Shown one piece after another: positions 11,753 to 23,026 of a DNA stretch of 64,000 bases. Position numbers and translations under genes: made by a program. Numbering within the stretch: position 1 is the stretch's first letter; every line of letters begins with the position of its first letter. The stretch comes from Eucommia ulmoides (lineage: Eukaryota; Streptophyta; Magnoliopsida; Garryales; Eucommiaceae): contig CM028326.1 in the NCBI GenBank assembly GCA_016647705.1, positions 24,753,901 through 24,817,900 on the forward strand, in the 5' to 3' direction. The notes under the pieces were generated by a model that worked only from the letters and a program-made list of their open reading frames with translations, ran no database searches and was not told where the DNA came from.

Positions 11753-12592
11753 AACTAAAGGGATATCTATGTATTTTAATTTTTAATTGTTTAATTATTT
11801 TTAAATAACTCTGTCTGTGGTTGTTCGATACTTTATTCTTTACACAAAACCGGTCCCAAACCCGAGCAAAGGATGAAGGTTGCGTTAGATAGCTGGCAGC
11901 CAGCAAAAAGTTTTATCAGAACTTTTATGCGATTGTAGGATTCTGTTAAAACTTTTAAAAAAAAAATCTACAAAACTGCTATAAGATCAACATTTCTGTA
12001 TAGTTCAGAATGTTGGGCGGTAAAAGCTACATGTCTAAAAAATTAGGGTGACAGAAATAAGAATACTGCGGTGGATGAGTAGGAAGTCGAGAATAAATAA
12101 AATTAAGAATGAAACTATTAAAGAGAATTTAGGAATAACACCCATCAAAGAGAAAATCATTTACGATGGTTTGAGCATGTGCATAGAAGACCCATAGAAG
12201 CACCAGTGAGAAAATATGATTTAATTCAAGTGCATGAGGTTACTAGAGGGAGAGATAGATATAAGAAGACGTTGAACGAGACTAATAGAATTGATTTGAT
12301 GACATTAAACCTGATTGAGGGGATGACCATTGATCGATTATTATGTCGTAAACGGATTCATGTAACCGACTTTACATAAGTGAGACAAGTGCTTAGTTGT
12401 TGTTGTAATTATTTTTAAATGGTTAAGGGTAAAATTGTCATTACAATAAAAATTTCAATAATTTTATTATCTATAGAGAAATTAAGTGGCATTTGATAAA
12501 AAATGATAAAGGATTGATAGATAATTAGTAAATGGCAGATGACGTTTCTAGTTAATGACAACAAGATAAGGGAGGTAAATGACAAATGCCCA
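11753..12592. mobile_element. Partial MULE-like repeat, interrupted by a LINE
   Basis: Positions 11753-11806 followed by 12421-12592 align with the right half of the MULE at 35757-35982. Both contain TATGTATTTTA, then TTTAAAT, then AAGGGTAAAATTG, GGGAGGTAA and an end reading GACAAATGCCC or GACATATACCC. The matching left end was not found, so this copy is probably truncated. Confidence 0.5.
11807..12405 (+). mobile_element. 5'-truncated LINE (RTE/L1-type) fragment
   Basis: It is flanked by perfect 15-bp duplications (TAATTATTTTTAAAT at 11792-11806 and 12406-12420), a length typical of LINE target-primed insertion, and ends in a short TTG repeat. Broken frames read like the C-terminal end of plant LINE reverse transcriptases: SSECWAVKA near 12010 and the block HVHRRPIEAPVRK in 12179-12379, ending RIHVTDFT. 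Several stops and frameshifts show it is dead. The exact clade (RTE or L1) is uncertain. Confidence 0.8.
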
Positions 12593-13105
12593 CCTTATAC
12601 ATTCTAACATTTATCTTAATTCGCTTGAAATTCGTGAAAAGACAAACAACCAAGAAAAACGTATTGCATTAGCATCTCCTAGTGAATGTTCACGAACTAT
12701 CAACTAACTGAATTTCCTAAAAAGTAAACGTTCACTCTACTCCAGGCCAAACAAAATCATGTAGGTAAATATGTAATACATAAATGAAGAATCAAATACT
12801 TCTTGCGTGTATTATTAGACAAGTAAACATTAACAACCATATACAACTCCTCGAATGTGAACGTCCACCAAGTATTTGACATGATGAATCATACCTACAA
12901 ACATGGAAACATAAAATGAAGCCTCGAAACTACTTGAACAATTTATTGAAAAGTGAAAGTTCGCTAATAATCCACACACTCGAAGGCAAATAACAACTAC
13001 GATTCAAAATTCTTCGCTGAACATAATAACACCTCTCACACTACAAAATTGATTTGCTAAAAACAAAATACATTGAGAATGTGTTAAATCTAACAATACT
13101 CCTCG
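12593..13105. other. Intergenic DNA, nothing recognised
   Basis: No gene or clear repeat was recognised. It may be intron or upstream DNA of the decayed AP2 gene that resumes after the copia at 18382. I found no upstream AP2 exon here. Confidence 0.3.
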
Positions 13106-13110
13106 ATTTC

Positions 13111-13305
13111 TATTAAACCATATTCAGTTAATTACAATTAGTTATTTCTGTTAGTTAGTTAGATTTTCAGTTATTCATTCTTGTAACTAATTTAATTAGT
13201 TGAGATGGTATTCTGATTGTCTATAAATAGCACTCCAACCTCTCTTGTAAATATAATTTTGAGTTCTCAATGAGAAGAGATATTTTTACCTCTTTTGCTT
13301 TAATA
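13111..13305 (+). repeat. 5' LTR of the 13-kb copia
   Basis: This is the 195-bp direct repeat of 18187-18381. CTATAAATAGC inside is a likely TATA box. About two differences from the 3' copy are visible (C/T and A/G). Confidence 0.92.
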
Positions 13306-13810
13306 TGGTATCAGATGAAATTCTTGGGGAATGCACGGTTGATTTCCAAATCTGATTCATCCTCTTCCGCTTTCTCTTGCTTTTCTTCATCAATCGTAAA
13401 ATCAGATCTGTGATTGAGCTCAGATCTGTATTGTTCCTCCAGGTAAATCATCGATCCGATTCTTGTTTGTTAATTCTTTTTCGTTACCTCTTCTCGATTT
13501 GTCTTCTCGATTTATTTGTCGACCGATTGAAGCTTCTGTTTCCCTGCTCCTTAATCGTTCTTGACGATTGACGATTTATTTTCTTTCGTCTTCGATTATC
13601 GCCAATCGACGATTATCCACGTTCGATTGTCAACTCAGCTGGATTTTTCTTCGACGCCTAAGCATTTGATTTATTTCGATCTTCATTGTCGTCAATCGAT
13701 CAGCTCGCCAGAGTGAATCAATCAGAATCGAAGGATCGTTTATTGGCATTTGCGTTCGTCTCTGTTCATAATTGATCTCAAAATTTGTTGATCTATCAAT
13801 AATAGCCTCC

Positions 13811-15042
13811 ATGGAATCTTCTAGAGCTGAGACTTTTTCATCAACCACCACAGATGAATACTCGAGTCCTTATTACCTTTATCATTCCGATAGTACCAGA
13901 CTTATACTGGTGTCGCAAGCTCTGACTGGAGATAATGGAGTCGAGCAATGCTAATTGCATTATCTGTGAAGAATAAGCTGGGCTTCATTAATGGATCCAT
14001 CCCCAAACCTGAAGGTAACGATCTTAATCTCCCTAATTCTTGGACAAGGAATAACAATGCTGTCATCTCTTGGATACTTAATTCTGTTTCGAAAGAGATA
14101 TCTGCCAGTGTGCTTTATGCTGAATCTGCTCATGAGATTTGGATTGATCTGAAAGAACGATTTCAACAAAAGAATGGCCCTCGGATTTTTCAATTAAGGC
14201 GTGAATTAATGAACTTAGCTCAAGATCAACTTTCTATCAGCGTCTATTTCACTAAACTGAAGGCTATCTGGGATCAGTTAAGCAATTTCAGACCTCAATA
14301 CACTTGTGGTAATTGTACTTGTGATGGATTCAAAGCTTTAAATTCTCACTACCAGATGGAGTACATCATGTCTTTTCTCATGGGGCTACATGATTCTTTT
14401 TCTCCAATCCGTAGCCAAATACTGCTCATGGATCCCATTCCATCGATCAATAAGGTTTTTGGTTTTGTATCTCAAGAGGAACAACAGCGACAACTTGAAG
14501 TTCACAGTACTACTAGATCCGTTGCAACCAACAATATGGATTTTGCTATTCAGACTGATCATAACAATAAAAGAAATACTCGTAGGCCTCAGCACTTTAG
14601 TGGTTCTACTGGTGGTTTTTCTGGTGGTTACAGAGGTCAAAGAAAGGATAAGCCATTTTGCACACATTGCTATCTCCATAGTCACACTGTTGAGCGCTGT
14701 TATAAGCTTCATGGCTATCCTCCTGGTTTTAAGTCACGACAGACAGAAAATTTTTCACCAACTCATACAGTAGCTATTAATCAAGTTTCTAGTCAACCTC
14801 CTTGTAATTCAGAGGCTAAGATCGATCCGCAAGCAAATGTTGGGAATTTCTTACAAAATCTCAACAGTGATCAATGTCAGCATTTACTTTCTTTACTTTC
14901 AAGTACGTTGACAGCCACTGCAATGCCCACTAATGAGGAAGTTCCTTCTACTGCTTACACTACATGTATCTATTTCTCAGTCTCTTTAAATCCTGTCTTT
15001 TCTTCCAATAAATATTGGATAGTCAATTCAGGGGCCACTTGA
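13811..15042 (+). pseudogene. gag region of the 13-kb copia, frameshifted
   Basis: The ATG at 13811 opens a short frame ending near 13954; the main gag frame resumes at about 13945 in another frame, so a small deletion lies near 13935. The 13948-15042 part has the UBN2-type gag body, then an intact CCHC zinc knuckle (CTHCYLHSHTVERC, about 14659-14700), then the protease motif with Asn for the catalytic Asp (VNSGAT) and a TGA where a Trp codon would be expected (15040-15042). Confidence 0.85.
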
Positions 15043-15223
15043 CACATATGTTCCAATGCTGCCAACTTTATCTATATAAAGTCTATTCCAAATTCATTTG
15101 TCACCTTACCAAACCACACTCGTATACCAGTTAGCTATAGTGGAGATGTTCGGCTGAATTTTTTACTCGTTCTCAAAGACGTGTTATTTGTACCATAGTT
15201 CAAGCTACATTTGATTTCTATGG

Positions 15224-18179
15224 GTGCTCTTACAAAAGACTATCATCTTACTATTAGTTTTTTTTTTTTTTTTTTCTAATGGCTTCATGATTCAGGATCT
15301 TACCAACAAGAAAATGATTGGCAAGGGTGATTTCATTGATAGTCTCTATGTTATGGATACTGGAACTTTACCTACTCCTTCAACAGTGTATGTCAACCAC
15401 TTATCTGCTCATACATGGCACAATCAACTTGGCCATTTGTCATCTCGGCAGTTAGATGGCTTGCAAGCCCATTTACATTGTGATACTTCGACGTTTAAAA
15501 AGGCTCCTTGTTATATGTGTCCTTTAGCTAAACAAAGAAGATTATCCTTTATCTCTAATAATCATTTGTCTTCATCCCCATTTGATTTGATACACTGTGA
15601 TATTTGGGGGCCTCACCATATCTCATCCTATGCTAGCTATCAGCACTTTGTTACTTTGGTTGATTATTGTACAAGGTTCACATGGATATTTTTACTTAAG
15701 CACAAATTTGATGTACGCAGTGTGATTCCCAAGTTTTTTAATATGGTGGCAACTCAATTCAATGCTAATATCAAGGTTTTTCGATTTGATAATGCGCGGG
15801 AGTTAGCATTTCCTGATTTTTTTAATGACAAATGAGTTCTTCATAATTTTCTTGTGTGGACACCCCATAACAAAATTCAGTCGTCAAAAGAAAACATCAG
15901 CATCTACTCAATGTTGCTCGGGCTTTATTCTTCCAGTCTCGTGTGCTCATCCAATTTTGGACTGAGTGCATTCTTACGGCCACATATATCATCGATCGCA
16001 CTCCTTCACCTTTGTTACATCAAAAGACTCCTTATGAATCTCTTCATAGCCATGTTGTTGATTACTTTTATTTTAGAGTTTTTGGATGCCTTGCATTTGC
16101 CTCCACTCTTAAGGCTCATCGTACCAAGTTCCAACCAAAGTCTAGGATCTGCATTTTTCTGGGATATCCTCTGGGTATAAAAGGCTACAAACTCTATGAT
16201 ATTCAATCTAAACAGGTTTTCATCTCAAGAGATGTCATTTTTCATGAGGACATCTTTCTATTCCATTTTGTTGTAGCTCCTGATACCCTCGTTGATCCTT
16301 TTCCTGACCTTGTCTTACCTGTTCCTTCTCTTGACATTCCTATTACATATCACGATCCAACTTCATCTGTTTTCCCTAATTCTTCACCCGTCCCAGAAAC
16401 GAAAACCTCTGTTATTCCAAACTTAACTTCTTTTAATGTTCTTCCTGCTCGAAAGTCTTCACGAGTTTCTAAACCTCCTTCCTATCTTCATGATTATCAT
16501 TGCAGTTATTGATGCATCATAACTTTACATCCTCCAATACACCCTATCCTCTATCCAAGTTTTTGTCTTATGATTCCTTATCTCCATCTCACAGGGCATT
16601 TGTCCTGACAGTTTCTTCTCATTATAAGCTCCAATATTATCATCAAGCTGTCAAGTTGCCACAATGGAGAGAAGCTATGCAAGCTAAATTAGATGCAATG
16701 GAATCCAACAAAACTTGGTCCATTGTTCATTTGCCTCAAGGCACACACTCTATTGGTTGTAAATGGATTTACAAGATTAAGTATCATTCCGATGGTACTC
16801 TGGAGAAACATAGCGCACGTTTAGTTGCTAAGGGATATACTCAACAAGAAAGTGTTGATTTCACTGAAACTTTCTTACCCATAGCAAAGTTAGTCATTGT
16901 CAAAGTCTTACTGGCACTTTCTATAAGTCAACATTGGCATGTAAATCAATTAGATGTTAATAATGTATTTCGTAATGGCGATTTGTTTGAAGATGTATAC
17001 ATGGATCTTCCTCTTGGTTATAGTCTAAAGGGGGAGAATTTTCCACCAGGCACACGACTTGTTTGCAAGCTTCATAAGTCTATATATGGACTTAAACAAA
17101 CTTCACGACAGTGGAATTCCAAGTTTGCTCATGTTCTTATCCAATTTGGTTTTGTTCAATCAAAAGTCGATTACTCCTTGTTCACAAAAGGATAAGGTTC
17201 ATCCTTTATTGCATTACTAGTATATGTTGATGATATCATCATTGCTAGTCCTAATGGTCAAGTTATAGATTCTTTGAAGAAATTTCTCCATATCCAGTTC
17301 AAACTTAAAGACCTAGGACAACTAAAATACTTCATTGGTCTTGAAATTGCAAGATCTATTCATGGCATGGTGCTTTCTCAACGCCACTATACCCTTCAGT
17401 TACTGGCAGATAATGGCTACTTAGCCTATAAACCTACTTAGGTTCCTTTAGATCCCAAAACCCAGTTGAATGGCATGATGGTGAACTGCTCACTGATATT
17501 TCTCAGTATCGCATACTCATTGGTAAATTGCTTTACCTTACCATTACCAGACCTGATATTACCTTTGATGTGCATAAACTTAGTCAATTTTTTGCTCATC
17601 CTCAAATTCCTCACATGCAAGCTGCTCATCATTTGCTCAGATATCTCAAATCAAATCCTGATCAAGGATTATTCTTCTCTGCCCATTCTTCTCTTCAACT
17701 CAAGGCTTTTTTAGATACTGACTGGGGATCATGTTTGGATACAAGGAAATCCGTTACTGGATTTTATGTGTTTCTTGGTAATTCTTTAATAACTTGGAAG
17801 GCTAAAAAGCAAACAACTATATCCCGATCTTCAGCTGAAACAGAATATCATGCACTAGCATCTACTACCAGTGAATTAGTGTGGCTTTGGCAATTATTAC
17901 ATGATTTTCAGATTGATATCCTCATATCCAGCTCTTTTGTTTTGTGATAATCAAGCTGCCATACACATCGCTTCAAATCCCATTTTTCATGAAAGGACCA
18001 AACACATTGAGCTCGATTGTCATTTTGTTCGGGATAAAGTTACTGACAGAGTTATTCAACTTATGCCAATTAGAACTCAACATCAACTTGCAGATATTTT
18101 TACAAAGGCTTTGCCCTCGGCATTGATGCTACCACTTCTATCCAAGATGGCTATTAAGGATCTTCACAGTCCATCTTGA
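15224..18179 (+). pseudogene. pol region of the 13-kb copia, multiple stops
   Basis: 15224-15835 carries the pre-integrase HHCC zinc site and the start of the integrase core (HCDIWGP, RFDNARE). 15943-16512 carries the end of integrase and the linker. 16500-17195 carries reverse transcriptase, ending at a TAA (17193-17195) just upstream of an intact YVDD at 17223-17234. RNase H follows in 17528-17947 and 17901-18179. At least five frame breaks or stops are visible, so it cannot make its own enzymes. Confidence 0.85.
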
Positions 18180-18186
18180 GAGGGAG

Positions 18187-18381
18187 TATTAAACCATATT
18201 CAGTTAATTACAATTAGTTATTTTTGTTAGTTAGTTAGATTTTCAGTTATTCATTCTTGTAACTAATTTAGTTAGTTGAGATGGTATTCTGATTGTCTAT
18301 AAATAGCACTCCAACCTCTCTTGTAAATATAATTTTGAGTTCTCAATGAGAAGAGATATTTTTACCTCTTTTGCTTTAATA
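18187..18381 (+). repeat. 3' LTR of the 13-kb copia
   Basis: This is the 195-bp direct repeat of the 5' LTR. Its last eight bases, CTTTAATA, were copied along with host DNA in the adjoining tandem duplication. Confidence 0.92.
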
Positions 18382-18589
18382 ATTTCAAGACCCAATGATC
18401 GATGAAAAATTTTCTAGTTTGTGGATTATTTCACGAAAACATAATCGGCTCAAGAATCCTAGTGAGACTTTGACCAACAACCTTTAATAATTTCAAGACC
18501 CAATGATCGATGGAAATTTTTCTAGTTTGTGGATTATTTCACGAAAACATAATCGGCTCAAGAATCCCAGTGAGACTTTGACCAACAAC
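18374..18589. repeat. 108-bp tandem duplication across the LTR/host junction
   Basis: Copy 1 is 18374-18481 and copy 2 is 18482-18589. Each starts CTTTAATAATTTCAAG. The unit contains the last 8 bp of the copia LTR plus about 100 bp of host DNA, so it arose after the copia inserted. The host DNA after copy 2 starts CTTTATAC, giving a 5-bp CTTTA microhomology at the junction. Confidence 0.85.
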
Positions 18590-18633
18590 CTTTATACTCA
18601 TGAAATAGAGGATTGTTTTGGGATAAAACACAG

Positions 18634-19068
18634 GCACCATCACAATGGGAGATGGGAAGCGAGGATAGGAAGAGTTTTTGGTAATAAATATCTCTACCTT
18701 GGCACTTACAGTCTTGGGGCCCTTTTGGTGGTCTAAGTAAGCTTGTATGTATACACTTGGGGCCTTTTTTTTTAACTATCATATATGTATTTGTAGGTAC
18801 ACAAGAGGAATATGCCAGGGCTTATGAGATAATAGCAATTGAGTACAGAGGAGTTAACGTCGTGACGTACTTACATCAGATGGTTAAAGCCAGAAGCTAA
18901 CACTGCAGTTGCTGCTCAAGACCTACATAGAATCTCAGGGAGTCGTGCTCAGGTGAAGAATCGGATGCCTTATTCTTCCAGGCTAAAGCTTTCCCCATAC
19001 ATGACCCGATTCTCCTTGGAAGTCGCAAGTATCAGAAAGAAAAGTCCCCGATAATTCATGCAACAAAT
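18634..19068 (+). pseudogene. Decayed AP2-domain (WRINKLED1-like) gene, 5' piece
   Basis: Exon 18634-18710 follows an acceptor AG and reads [20 protein letters not shown] then LYLGTY, which is the second AP2 DNA-binding domain of WRI1-type transcription factors. A GT donor (18711) and an AG acceptor (18795-18796) bound an 86-bp intron. The next exon continues TQEEYARAYEIIAIEYRG. After GVNVVTY the reading jumps frame: a separate frame gives IRWLKPEANTAVAAQ and HRISGSRAQVKNRM, so a few codons and the frame are lost near 18875. More frame changes occur near 19000-19040. The piece stops where the 19069 copia inserted. First AP2-domain exons were not found. Confidence 0.8.
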
Positions 19069-22000
19069 TGTTAAGAGTTGGAGATTAAAACAATGATATT
19101 ACCATGGACTATCATCATTAATGAGTGATTCGCTAGTATCATAATGAAAGTGGTTAGCTAGTATCATTAATGAAAGAAGTTGACTAATATCATTAATGAG
19201 AGTGGTTGACAAGTATTATTAATGTAGTAGAAGAATTGCCTTTCTCATTAATGAGGTTGTTGGATAGTCCTATTAATGAAGTGGTTGATTGTTGAATTCT
19301 TTCCCTATAAATAGAGTGTAAGACCCTGATTTTTCTTATACGTACAATTTGAATCGCATTTGAGTACATTTGAAAACAACGAGGTGGATGGTGTAATTTA
19401 TTATTTGAATTAAAATTTTAGGGATTAAATTGTAATTTACATAAACATTAAAATTGAGAATGGATTTAATTAATATCCTAACTAAAATAGAGGGGAGGTT
19501 TGTGCAAAATAAATATTTTATATATATATGCATATATTCATACATATCTACACACCTCGGGGAGGATGAAGAAGAGGAGAGAAAGAAATGGGAAAGAGAG
19601 AGAAGAACCAAAGAGAGAGAGAGAGGTTCGCCGGCGGTGGGTTTGTGTTCGTCATACGTGTGTGTTCCCTGTTTTCTGTTGTGCTTGCTGCTGCTGTGTG
19701 TATGGGTGTGATCAGGTGTGTGTTGTCTATTTCTGTTTGGTGTTACTATGTGTGTATATTGTGTGTGCCGTGTGTGTGTAGGTGTTCGGGCGATGACAGT
19801 GGTGCCGTGTTCATTTGGGTATGGGTGTGTTCTTCTGGTGGATGTATGTATATATGTGTATGTTTCATTATGTGAATGTGATCGTGGGTGTTGTGTGTGT
19901 GCTGTGATCAGTGTGTGCCTGACGTTGTGCGTGTGTGTGTTCCAGAATGTGTGTGTGTGTGTGTGTTGTTGTCGGTAAATTTGGCCGACCGTAAGTGAAA
20001 GATAGGAAGAGAAAGGGAGTTATGGTTGTGTGTGTGTGTTTCTAGGTATGTGTGGTCCGTTCAGTCAGTGTTTTGGTCCCGATGGTGGTTGTTTGGTGTG
20101 GATTTTGTTGGTGGTCGGTGTGGAAGGGGTTACCGGAGTTGGTAAGGTAAGAGAGAGAGAGAGATGGCAGGCTCAGAACAGAGGAGCAAGCTGTCGCGCG
20201 TTCGCCACGGCGGAAATTTCGTCGCCATGGCGGTGGAACTTCAGGGAGCAGAGCGGATGGCTTTGCCGCGGCAGTGATGAGCTCGCCGCAGCGATGCCGG
20301 TGACGCAGAAACACAAAATAGAATAAGGAAGAAGAAGTGGGGAAAGAAGAAAAAGAAAGAAAAAGAAAAAAGGAAAAATGACACAAACCACCCCACTAAA
20401 AAACTTAAAACTTATCTCGCGGACCGGTGGAAAATCCGGGAGAGGTGGATTTTTGAACTCTACTAATATATGTGTTTAATTATCTCGTGGGTAATTATGA
20501 AACTAATTATTAGCATCAAAAATGTCGAAATAACGATAATAAATATTGAGACCGTTCACATGAATAAATTCGATATCATAAACTTTAAACGGAGCAATAT
20601 TAGCGGAATAATAATATTTCAAAAATAAAAGGTGGGGAATAGAAAATTTTGAAAATTAGGATATGTATTGCATGATTAGGTTATTTTTACATAAAATATT
20701 AATTTAGACCATGTCACTATTAGGTTCGCAGGTATCGGAGTACCGGTAAAGAATAGTCGATAAAAATCTTCGGAGCGGATAACCAGATGAGTGTACTGTC
20801 TATTTTTATATATATGATGGAAAAATATGTTTATTTAAAATTAGGTGAATTTATAACTTATATGGATCGAGTGTTTTGAAAATGTGAATTTCGTTGGTTT
20901 TTAAAGAAAAATGTGGAAAGAAATGATTTACTGAAATCAGTGGGTTTTTAAAAGAAAGTGAAAAACATGATTTTTGGATTAAATCGGTTTTAGAAATAGA
21001 GGTTGATGATATTGGTTTGACAATGTTGTTGATTGGACTATGCTATAGTTTATGTCCTGTCCGGAGGGTGGTCCGACAGGTGGTGATTGATATTATGTCA
21101 TGTCCGGAGGGTGGTCTGGCAAGTGGTGATTGATATTATGTCCTCCAGAGACGTCCGGTAGGTGATTATCTGAGCAGTTAGTTCCGCTAGGAAGGCATAT
21201 CCTACAGATGATACTGTACCGTTGTAACTCCCGATCGTGGGGTTAAAATGATCACTATAGCTAGCCGGAGAGTGGTGTGGTGTTTTTGTCGTATATGGTG
21301 TTTTGTCATATATGATGTTTTATCGTATATGGTGATTGGGATGAGTACATTTATACATATTATTTTATACTGGATTGGTATGCTCTGATTTCATTATACT
21401 ATATGGTTAGTTGTATTATTCTGGTTGATTTTCACTGTTTAGTTGGGGTGCTATATATATATATACGTTGATTATGTGATGACAGGAAAAATATGTTTTC
21501 CTTGTGGTATGAGATATTTATATTGTGATTTTTTTTTTATATTATTGTTCGATATGTGATGTTTATATATTTCATGCTTGATCCATCTAAATATTTTTAT
21601 TAAGAAGGCAGTATACTTGCAGGTACAACAACTAAGAGTTGGTCCCTTACTAGCACTAGATAGAGTCCTACGATGGAGTCGGGAATAGGTTTTGAGATGA
21701 GCTGTCTGGGGTGAACGGTTGAGAGGTTCATGATATTTATTTTGTTGTTCTTATATTTGGGGACAGGTGTGTCCCCATAGTAGAAAATTTGTATATGCAT
21801 ATTTAGATGATTGTATATTATTGTATGTATATTATCGTTCTATGAGTTGGTTTAGCGTTCAGGTGATGTCATGTCGAAGTCACGCCGGCCCCACAGTGAA
21901 GGGTGTCCGGGATGGGGTGTGACATAGAGTGTTGAGTGGTAGTACTGGAATATGCAAGTGTGTGTCAAGTGAAGTGAGAAATAATAGTCTCACTTGCGTA

Positions 22001-22178
22001 TTCTCCTTTGTAAATCTCTCATTCTCTCAATATAGTAATTTCTTCTTGTGGCGTGGATTAGACGTAACATCGAACCACGTTAAATTCTTGTGTTGTTTCT
22101 TTTTTTGCTAGTAAATCTTTGGTGTTCCTTGTTTTCAAATCATTGTTGTGTTGTTAGGAGTTGGTTCGATCCCAAACA
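19069..22178 (+). repeat. 5' LTR of the Tnt1-like element, split by a solo LTR
   Basis: The LTR sequence is 19069-19316 plus 21930-22178, about 497 bp. CCCTATAAATAGAG near 19303 is the TATA region, and the solo LTR inserted directly beside it. Confidence 0.88.
19317..21924 (+). mobile_element. Solo LTR, about 2.6 kb, Ty3/gypsy-like
   Basis: It starts TGTAAGACCCTG and ends GGGGTGTGACA, flanked by TAGAG on both sides (19312-19316 and 21925-21929). These ends resemble the long LTRs of Del/Tekay-type gypsy elements, from memory. It contains TG-rich low-complexity DNA (19655-19975), which creates several spurious open frames, a GA stretch near 20152, and two tandem copies of a GTCCGGAGGGTGGTC unit (about 21055-21140). 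No internal gypsy genes are present. Confidence 0.8.
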
Positions 22179-22219
22179 ACTGGTATCAGAGCTTAGGCTC
22201 TGACTCTCTCAACATAACA

Positions 22220-23026
22220 ATGGGCAGTGGCAAGGTTATGGTCGAAAAATTCAATAGGGATAATTTCGCTCTTTGGAGGATGCATATAGAAGATTATAAG
22301 TACCAAAAGGACCAATGGCAGCCGCTGTATGGAAAGACGAAGAAACCTGAAAAGTTGTCAGAAGACGAATGGAACGTTCTCGATCGCAAGGCGATGGGAA
22401 TGGTTCGGCTTACACTTTCAAGCACAATGTTAAGTAATGTCAAAAAAGAGAAGACGACAAAGGATTTGATTGATGCTCTTGAGAGCATGTACGAGACTCC
22501 CACGGTGACAAACAAGTTATTTACTCTCCGAAAACTTTTCAGGATGAAGATGGAAGAGCATAATGATGTTTCAGAATACATCAGTCATATTTGTGACATC
22601 TTTGATCAGTTAGAAACGGTGCAAATAACGTTCACGGAAGAAATTAAAGCCCTGCTCTTTCTCTCTTCTCTTCCCGATAGTTGGGACAACTTAGTTGTAT
22701 CAATCACCGGTAGAGCCGGTCGTACTAAGTTGGTAGAGAAAAATGTCATTACTTAGATCATCAGTGAGGAAACTAGAAGGAAGGACTCAGGCCAGAGTTC
22801 TGGGGTAGTATTGAAGGTTGAAGAGAGAGAGAGAAAATCAACAAAAGGTGGCAACAACAGGAGTCATTCCAAGTCCACGAAGGGACAAGGAAAGTCAAAG
22901 ACGAGAAATGCAGAGTGCTGGAGTTGTGGACAAAAAGGGCATTGGAAAAGAAATTACCCAAATTCACAAAGAAGACTAGAGTCAGATAGCAAAGAGACAG
23001 TTTGTCTATCGATGGTGAGTCTTTAG
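22220..23026 (+). pseudogene. gag of the Tnt1-like element, one in-frame stop
   Basis: The ATG at 22220 opens a gag frame typical of Tnt1-like elements (FNRDNFALWRMHIEDY near the start). It is broken by a TAG at 22754-22756 and continues in the same frame. The zinc knuckle reads CWSCGQKGHWKRNY, so the last zinc-binding Cys is Tyr. A frameshift near 23000-23020 leads into the protease frame. Confidence 0.85.

Larger units (their letters stand above)
13111..18381 (+). mobile_element. Young but coding-dead Ty1/copia element, 5.27 kb
   Basis: The element is flanked by perfect 5-bp duplications ATTTC (13106-13110 and 18382-18386). Its 195-bp LTRs start TATTAAACC and end TTTAATA, not the usual TG..CA. 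The primer-binding site TGGTATCAGA follows at 13306, and a polypurine stretch GAGAGGGAG precedes the 3' LTR. The order gag, protease, integrase, reverse transcriptase, RNase H is that of Ty1/copia. Only about two LTR differences are visible, so insertion looks recent, yet the coding region has many lesions. Confidence 0.93.

Noticed and set aside
19454-19978. Several overlapping open frames rich in Cys and Val
   Set aside because: They come from TG-rich low-complexity DNA inside a solo LTR, with overlapping frames all open. No domain or splice pattern supports a gene.
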